This document shows positions 57,698 through 64,000 of a stretch of 64,000 nucleotides of DNA, one piece after another. The notes under the pieces are model-generated. The model was not told the origin of the DNA. It worked only from the letters and a program-made list of their open reading frames with translations, and ran no database searches. The first letter of the stretch is position 1. Every line of letters starts with the position of its first letter. A program made the position numbers and the translations under genes. This DNA is from Quercus robur (taxonomy: Eukaryota > Streptophyta > Magnoliopsida > Fagales > Fagaceae), in assembly GCF_932294415.1 (NCBI RefSeq), contig NC_065541.1, forward strand, positions 32,769,790 through 32,833,789, given 5' to 3'.

Positions 57698-59052
57698 AGC
57701 TCTCGACGGGGCTGTTGAACAGCCTCCACCGTTGGACTTGTACTTGAATCACCATGCTGAGAATTTCTTGGCCGACGTTTTGCTTCTAGCTGTTCGTGGA
57801 CAAAAGCCTCTGCATGGCGTTTTCCCAGATTTGTTGGATGAACAAGCTCATCAGATTGAACACTAGATTGAGTAGCTCTAGCCCATTTAACTGAAGTCTC
57901 CCTCACCGGGCCCGGTTTCACTAAAGGAGTATCATGTTTTGGGCTTTTTAATCCAGTCCCACGAGATGAGCTAGTTGGGTCCATTTGTGTCTCATCGCCA
58001 GCACAGCTCGACCGAAACTTTTGAGGATTCTCATGCGTTTCTAAATCCCCGAAAATCCTCTCCGAATTTATGGGATTTTGCATGTCAACTGTACGTGCCC
58101 CATTCTGACTCTGAAAACAAGGCGAAGAATCCGCCTTATTTGAATTCAAATCCTCATTAATGCCAGCCGAGATATCAGCACCTTCCTTTTCTGTCTGCAT
58201 CGTCGGCCGAAACGAATTGTCACCCTTTCCGCTTCGATTGACTTTCTTCGTATGTGCAGCCTTCTCCTTCAGTCTCTGTTTCTGTGATTCAAAATATCCA
58301 GGCACACAGACAACGTTTTTGCTGGAGGAATAAAAAGGAAGGGCTCTAATACTAGAATCATACCTCTTATCCTTAGTTTTGAGAGAACCGTTGCTGTGAA
58401 TCCAGACTTCGCAGTCTTTATCGGCATGATCTAAACACCCGCACCAGTAACATAAGTTGGGTAGCCGCTCGTACCGAAACGCCACCCATGATTGTTCTCC
58501 ATTCTCAAGCGTCACAATTCTTCCACGACAGAGGGGTTGAGTCACATCCACTCGTACTCTAACTCTCATAAATCCCTGTCCACCCAACAAAGGACCCCCT
58601 GGCATATGAATCACTTCACCAATCACAGAACAAAGCTCTCCAGCCGTAGCTTGGTTCATATAAGTGATCGGAATATCATGCACTTGGACCCAAAAAAGGG
58701 ATTCTCTAAAGACCAAATCTCGTAAAGGAAGGGTTTTATTGTAGAACTGGAGTATCACTACATGCTTATCAAAGCTCCATGGTTCATTTTGGAGAACCCT
58801 ATCGACATCTGCTTTATTATCGAAAATGAAAAGCAATCTATGTTCTCCAAGGTTTTGAATTTGAAACCCATTCTTAGATCTCCAGATAGGATTGAAAGTA
58901 CATGCCACTGCCTCCACATTCAGAATTCTAGGCGTGTAGAACTTAGCCACAATCGAGAACTCCTGCGACTTGTGCTGTGCCTGGAATTTAAACTCACCTC
59001 CTTCACGTTTTGAGAGTGATAGCTTGTTCCACCTATTTGAGAGATCGTCCAT
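57694..59052 (-). CDS. LINE B ORF1: DUF4283 and CCHC zinc-knuckle protein
   Basis: Intact 452-aa frame. Residues about 30-180 form the DUF4283 domain found in ORF1 of plant LINEs (HRLLFIFDNKADVDRVLQNE, PWSFDKHVVILQF, FWVQVHDIP). It is followed by a zinc knuckle C201-x2-C204-x4-H209-x4-C214 (CYWCGCLDHADKDC). The rest is hydrophilic and basic. Such proteins bind the element's RNA in a ribonucleoprotein. The stop codon overlaps the ORF2 start by four bases (ATGA at 57697-57694), so ORF2 may be translated by termination-reinitiation. Whether the element is expressed is unknown. Confidence 0.8.
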   Translation of the reverse strand: MDDLSNRWNKLSLSKREGGEFKFQAQHKSQEFSIVAKFYTPRILNVEAVACTFNPIWRSKNGFQIQNLGEHRLLFIFDNKADVDRVLQNEPWSFDKHVVILQFYNKTLPLRDLVFRESLFWVQVHDIPITYMNQATAGELCSVIGEVIHMPGGPLLGGQGFMRVRVRVDVTQPLCRGRIVTLENGEQSWVAFRYERLPNLCYWCGCLDHADKDCEVWIHSNGSLKTKDKRYDSSIRALPFYSSSKNVVCVPGYFESQKQRLKEKAAHTKKVNRSGKGDNSFRPTMQTEKEGADISAGINEDLNSNKADSSPCFQSQNGARTVDMQNPINSERIFGDLETHENPQKFRSSCAGDETQMDPTSSSRGTGLKSPKHDTPLVKPGPVRETSVKWARATQSSVQSDELVHPTNLGKRHAEAFVHEQLEAKRRPRNSQHGDSSTSPTVEAVQQPRREL

Positions 59053-59150
59053 TTGGAAATACTATCAACCAGAAACTCTAAGCACTCACTGTTTCCCAGA
59101 TCCCCAAGAAACAAAGCCCTACAAACCTTGGATGTAAACTAGTTACTCCA

Positions 59151-59559
59151 AGGATACAAACATTTCTCACCCTTAATTCTACAGTCTAACAGGAAAATAG
59201 GTTAAAAAAACCTTATTTCCTCCTGAACAGAGAAACTTTCGACCCACCAATATTTTGATGAAGTAGCTCAAGGATTTACGTTGCTGAAGCAAGTGTAGTG
59301 TTGTGATCAGGAATCATATTTTCCTTTCCAAAGAAAGTCATTTACAAAACTGTAGCACCTAGTGTGAAAGATGTTCTCCTGCTGTATTTCATCAACTCCC
59401 TTTGCTTGCAAGCTCAATGCTCACCTCGCCACCAATGTCAATGCGCCAGGGGCTAAATACTCCTCCTCGGAAACATCCTCTAATGGCGACATGTTGTCAG
59501 TGTCGGAATCTTCATTAGTGGGTTGCTGACTTGTTCGTTAAGTGTCGCATATATTGATG
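59151..59559. other. DNA between LINE B and the solo LTR
   Basis: No gene recognised; moderately GC-balanced sequence without clear repeats. Confidence 0.4.
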
Positions 59560-59564
59560 AAGTG

Positions 59565-61957
59565 TGTCCGGGTTCTTTTTACATTTCTTGTACCTTAGAC
59601 ACGTGTTTTGATGTTATTGGACAACGCTTAGTTTAGGCTTTTTCTAAGAAGGAAGTTGGGTCTAACATTCCGCGGAATGGGCTCCAAAATACCATTTTGC
59701 CGCTGCCAATTTGTGTGCAAATGTTGAGTCCAAGTCCAAGGGAAGACGCTACAAAGTGAGCTTATCCTCTGTTTCTGCCGCAGAAGGAACTTTTCTCCAA
59801 TTTCTACCACAGGACTGACTTTTCTGCCGTGCAGTAAAACTTTCTACTGTGCAATAAAACTTTCTACTGTGCAGTAAAACCTTCTACTGTGCCGTAAAGC
59901 TTTTTGCTATGCAGTAACACCTTCTGCTGTGCAGTAAAGCTTTCTGCACTTTTCTGCAACGTGAATGACTACTCTTCATTTTTTTTTTTACTACAGAAAT
60001 ACTTTTCTACTTCCTGCACATAAACAAATCTAAAACCCAAAGAAAATACCCATCAAACAAATGTTAGTTTAAATGGGTTAGCATATTCTCAAATATATAT
60101 ACATACATATGCGTATATATACTTATACATATTCATATATACATATATAAAATATATGGCAGAACATAACCTACAATGTATATGTATATATACTTATGGC
60201 AGGATAATGATTAGTTCGTGTCAAAAGTAAAACACGTAATAACAAAGAAATGAGAAAGTTTCAGTAGAAAAGGTTTAGCCAGTATAATAGCTAAGATGGT
60301 AAATATAATAAAAAGGTTTTACAATAGAATAACTAGTACAGCAAGTAAAGATACCACAGCAGGATAACTAATGCAGCAAACGCGATAAAAACATGCTACA
60401 ACAAAATAACTAAATACAGCAGATATAAGTTTTAACAAGTGAAATCAAATTTGTTTGCAATCAAAATCAAGTATCGAATCTTCCCATAAGATAAGTAAAC
60501 CAAGAAAGAACCCAAACCCCAACTTGAACAACCTTGTCATAAGCTTTTGCCATCAAAGTTGTGTATTTTGGAGAATATGCCTAAATCGCTACTAGCTATT
60601 ACTTTTGGGGACTTCAAAGTGTGGGTTTGCTAAGAGGGAGGAAAAAGATGGTCTATTGATGCATGCCCCTATTCCTGCCATGTTTTCTCTCTTCTTCTTA
60701 CCACTTTCTTTCTTTCTTTCTCTTCGTTCATTTTACTTTTAGTTTCTTACTACTCTCTTGCCGTGGGTTGTTCCCCTTTTGGTCTTTCCTTTTCTTGGGT
60801 CCCTCTCTCTAGGTGCCTCTCTCTCTCTAAGTGCCTCCCTTAGGTGCCTATTCCTCTTTTACCATGGGTTCCTCCCCTTAGGTGCTACCCCCCTTTTCAT
60901 CCATGGCTACCTCTTCCTTTTATAGCAAACTGATTCGATGAGATTTCTCCCTTTTACCCCTAGGGCTTCACCAACTGTTTTGGCTTGTTGTGGGCATTCA
61001 TTTAGGACTGCCTACTAACTCATTGGTTGTTCGACCACTACCTCTGCTTAGAATATGTTTGCTGCACCATTACTCATTTCGTGATAAAATTTCATTTTGT
61101 TTGTTTTTGCTGTATACCTCTACCTTTAGGTTCAAATGGATAAGGATTGGGTTACCTCACTACGTAGCTCTATGGCATGCATCAGATGGTCCCAACCATC
61201 TACTACAACTTTTGGGTAAGATGCAAACCCAACAGGGTATATTCCCAAAAGAAGTTAACGGCTGGAAACCAAATATAAACCCCATTTCCCTCCCCCCACC
61301 CCCCCCCCCACCACTAAACAACACCCTTTGAATCCCCTTGACTGTGAGCCCACCTCCCTTGTATTGGCTAGGTACAGGTTGGTGGTGCTCCGGCCCCTGT
61401 GTGCTTGCTTCACTATCTTTTGTTTTTGTTTTCTTTCATTCCCACACTGTTTCTACTGTAGCAGATTTGTTTTGTTTTGTTCTGTTGCGTGTCTCTGTCT
61501 TAATTCTTCATGCGTTTCCTACTGTGTTTGTCATTTCGTTTAGTTTGGCTTTTCTTTCATTCACACAATTCCTGCTATTGACACTTCCTGCTGTTCTTTG
61601 TTTATTTTCATCGTGCTTCTTCATATTGGTTTTCAAACCTATCTTTCATACAAAAGGATTTGGGCCCTTTGTGGGCCAAATAATGTTAACTGGATTAAAA
61701 GGGTCTTGGGCCCAGTTTGCCTTGATTTGTCAAAGCCATTCTGCTGAAGAACTGTATTCTATAGTAGATTTGTATTCTGCTGCAGATTTGTAATCTGCTG
61801 CAGATCTGCATTTTGCTGTAGATCGCTTTCCCTTGCACTTCTTTCTTTGGACATTTCTTGCTCTTCGGTCTTCTTAGTGGGTCTTTAGGCCTTGCTTTTC
61901 ATTGGGCTTTCCTCCTTATGGGCTTTTGGGTACGGATTCAAAAAATGGGCATCAACA
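59565..61957 (-). mobile_element. Solo LTR, 2393 bp, same family as 4568-6441
   Basis: On the plus strand it starts TGTCCGGGTT and ends GGGCATCAACA, with the perfect 5-bp duplication AAGTG at 59560-59564 and 61958-61962. The TATA box is on the minus strand (60916-60924), so the sense is minus. The U3 start (TGTTGATGCCCA on the minus strand) matches the first copy's TGTTGAGGGTCA. The two are alike up to the TATA box (about 1.03 and 1.16 kb). Downstream this copy is longer (about 1.35 against 0.71 kb), partly through the tandem repeat at 59827-59950. The plus-strand ORFs at 60990-61793 are antisense U3 readings. Confidence 0.85.
59827..59950. repeat. Tandem repeat of about 20 bp in the LTR
   Basis: About six imperfect units of CTTTCTACTGTGCAGTAAAA. 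A related CTGCTG(T)AGAT(C/T)TG word is repeated at 61770-61825 in the U3 part. Neither is obvious in the first family member. Confidence 0.8.
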
Positions 61958-61962
61958 AAGTG

Positions 61963-62666
61963 TACTAGTTGATTCAATTAAAATATAACATATGGATATA
62001 ATAAATCCACATCAGATAAATAACTTAAAAACTTTACACCCCAATGAACGTTACCCGTCCTTAATGGATGTTCAAAAATGTTTAAACCCACATCCGTGAA
62101 TACCCTTCTCACCCATCCTTAATGGATGAGTTTTACCTACCCTGTATAACAAATGGGATGGGGATGGAAGTTAACATTTTCTCTTGCACCCACCCTATTT
62201 ATATTTGAATAATTAAAAAATATTTTTATAGGTTTTTTTTATAAGTTATACATATGTGTTTTTAGAATTCTAACTTTAAATTTACGATTTTTTAATATTG
62301 TATTATTGAATTTATACTTTTATGATTTAATATTTATGTTTTTTATATTTTTTTAATTGTTGAATTGCTATGTTTGAATTGTTTTAGTATTTCTTATTAC
62401 TTTAATTGTTGTATTGCTATGTTTTGAGAATGTTTTGTAATGTTAGAACTTGTTTTTTTAAAAAAAAAAAATGATTTATGAGTTTTAATTTAATGCATTT
62501 AAAATCAGTTTTAATAAATTATATGTATACATATATAAAAATTGGGTGTAGCGGGATGGGTACACGCAGACACCCACTAGAATGAGGCAGGAAAAAAAAA
62601 ACCTGCCTCGAAGTGGAAGTGGAATGAGGGCGGGGATTAGAAACCCACCCCATTGCCATTCCTAGA
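61963..62666. other. Intergenic DNA with degraded DNA-transposon ends
   Basis: 62040-62200 ('cccatccttaatggatgag') and 62545-62660 ('gggatgggtacacgc' ... 'aaacccaccccattgccattcctag') are C/G-rich words typical of the inverted ends of a common plant repeat, with AT-rich DNA between. Limits unclear. No gene. Confidence 0.4.
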
Positions 62667-62669
62667 CTT

Positions 62670-63093
62670 AGGGGTAATTTTGTCCAAAAATGTAAAACTT
62701 GTTTTCCACTCGATTTTCTCCCAATTTGGGGAGATACTGTTTTAGTGGCTTAGGGAGAAAATTGTCAACTCCCATCAGTTTCTTCCCCAATTTCCTTTCC
62801 CAACCAAACACACATCTCTCAATTTTCTCTCTTGTTTTCTCTCCCCCATTTTCAATCCTCCCTATTTCACTCCAACCAAATGGAAATGGGGAGATGATGA
62901 ATGGGAGGATAGAAGATATTTTAATTTTCCTCATTTGTATTTGGTTAGAGGAGTGAAAAAGTAGAAGGATGAAAAACTTTTGTATTTGGTTAAGAAGAAA
63001 AATGAGAGGATATAAAATGTAGTTTGTATAAATTTACAATCATATCCCTATTAGATAAAACAAAAAATAACATTTTTTTTATATATTTTATTT

Positions 63094-63159
<66 letters not shown>

Positions 63160-63430
63160 GGCACTTCATTAAAGAAATGGGGAAGAAAAGAAACAAATAA
63201 CGCCTAGAAACACAAAAAACCAAAATTGATGAAAAGAAAAAAGAGGAACAAATAGCACCTTGGAAAAAGGCAAAACGACAAACATGTTGTCGGTGGGGAA
63301 ATTGAGTTTTGGTGTGCTTGGAGAGAAAACAATCGGACCCCCATCATTTTTCTCTCCCTCTCCACTCCCCACCCATTTTCTTTCCTATTTTCCACTCCCC
63401 TTTTTTTCATCACAACCAAACATACCCTTA
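62670..63430. repeat. Degraded repeat region with CA and CATA microsatellites
   Basis: Contains repeated 'aaccaaacacac', 'caaccaaatggaaa' and 'tttggttagaggag' words in both orientations, as in a Harbinger-type MITE with subterminal repeats. It also has the segment shared with 53340-53480, and (CA)n at about 63099-63128 followed by (CATA)n to about 63156. ORFs here are low-complexity. Confidence 0.5.
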
Positions 63431-64000
63431 TTTTAGACAATATAATGTTATTTACCTTTGTTTTGTCTTTGTCGGTTATAATTCAATTTCCAGGTTTTCA
63501 TCATCATCAATATTATTATCATTGTTATTATTATTCATATTATAAGTCTGTAATTACTTTCCTTGTCGTCAGATTTCACTGTTGAATTTTACACCTATTG
63601 TTTTGTGACCCATTAGCATTAGCTTTAGCATTAAGGGCATGCATTAGTAAAATTACTCAAATCCTAACATTAATCACTGAAAAATTTAGTGGAACCTTGC
63701 TGTCACATACACATGGATAGTACGTGTACAAGGAAACAAGTTAACAAACCTTTTACACTAAAGCCCTATATAAACGAACAAAAGTTGTTAGCTACCAAAC
63801 AATGGGTCGTTGCAAATATATATAATAGTGTATTGTTTTTGTAATAGTGGTGCACTTTTGTTGTTTCTCACTCTTTCAATCAAGTTTCTTATCTTGTCAT
63901 GGCTTCATTTCACTTCTTTCTTATTAGTTAGTTTAGAAAAATTGGATGGAAGGAATGGAGGAGAGCAGAGGAGAGTTGGACGAAAATTGGGTTCCAATTA
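63431..64000. other. AT-rich intergenic DNA to the window end
   Basis: Nothing recognised. The last 60 bases ('ggatggaaggaatggaggag...') resemble the subterminal words of the element at 43412 and may be the start of a related element cut by the window edge. Confidence 0.35.

Larger units (their letters stand above)
53572..59150 (-). mobile_element. Nearly full-length L1-like LINE (LINE B)
   Basis: In minus order: short 5' leader (about 59150-59053), ORF1 (59052-57694), ORF2 with endonuclease, reverse transcriptase, zf-RVT and RNase H (57697-53619), and a poly(A) tail seen as a T-run at 53572-53586. This is the full domain order of plant L1-like elements with an RNase H. ORF1 is intact; ORF2 has two in-frame stops and two frameshifts, so the copy is not autonomous now but is young enough for the whole structure to be readable. 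No certain target duplication was found, so the 5' limit is approximate. Confidence 0.85.

Noticed and set aside
56616..59013. Several plus-strand ORFs of 60-124 aa
   Set aside because: They are shadows opposite the LINE B ORF1 and ORF2 frames.
60990..61793. Plus-strand ORFs of 113, 71 and 151 aa
   Set aside because: Same explanation as for the other LTR: antisense U3 sequence, partly low-complexity.
1..64000. CRISPR array, bacterial operons, rRNA genes
   Set aside because: No regularly spaced direct repeats with unique spacers and no prokaryotic features; splice-site-bounded exons show a plant nuclear sequence, and no rRNA was recognised.

Overview
This is a plant nuclear window: AT-rich, full of introns, microsatellites and transposable elements, with four intron-containing protein genes of conserved land-plant families. 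Gene structure and repeats (an Au-type SINE, L1-like LINEs, MULE and PIF/Harbinger-like elements, long solo LTRs) point to a eudicot with an expanded intergenic space, probably a woody species. I lean towards Fagales, but the sequence alone does not prove this.

Genes. (1) 16113-20149 (+): seven-exon TBC-domain Rab GTPase-activating protein, 395 aa. (2) 26878-30731 (-): seven-exon CCCH zinc finger plus WD40 protein (ZFWD family), 702 aa, with an unusual block of 30-aa tandem repeats between its two zinc fingers and a cluster of telo-box motifs upstream. (3) 32788-37382 (-): eight-exon short-form tRNase Z of the chloroplast-targeted TRZ2 type. (4) 45349-51413 (-): six-exon LBP/BPI-related secreted lipid-binding protein, 511 aa. 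For each gene I chained the exons by hand; phases agree across every junction. Genes 2 and 3 are neighbours on the same strand, about 2 kb apart, but nothing suggests a shared function.

Mobile and repeated DNA. 431-2992 is a 5'-truncated LINE split by a 1.16 kb insertion. 4568-6441 (+) and 59565-61957 (-) are two solo LTRs of one family, each with TGT...ACA ends and a perfect 5-bp target duplication. 8267-9455 is a PIF/Harbinger-like element. 10327-10697 is a foldback element with an 11-bp duplication. 11087-11271, 21696-22075 and 42487-42622 hold four copies of one MITE family. 23691-24833 is a Pack-MULE with about 360-bp TIRs, a perfect 9-bp target duplication and a captured, intron-containing fragment of ribosomal protein S15. 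43412-44703 is a Harbinger-like element that captured a pyruvate-kinase-family fragment. 39092-41050 has long inverted arms around a broken gypsy-type 'Transposase_28' gene. 53572-59150 (-) is an almost full-length L1-like LINE with intact ORF1 and damaged ORF2.

Remnants. A GH5 glycosidase pseudogene lies at 25800-26138. Several tRNA-derived SINEs lie in introns and intergenic DNA. The rest is AT-rich intergenic sequence in which I see no gene.
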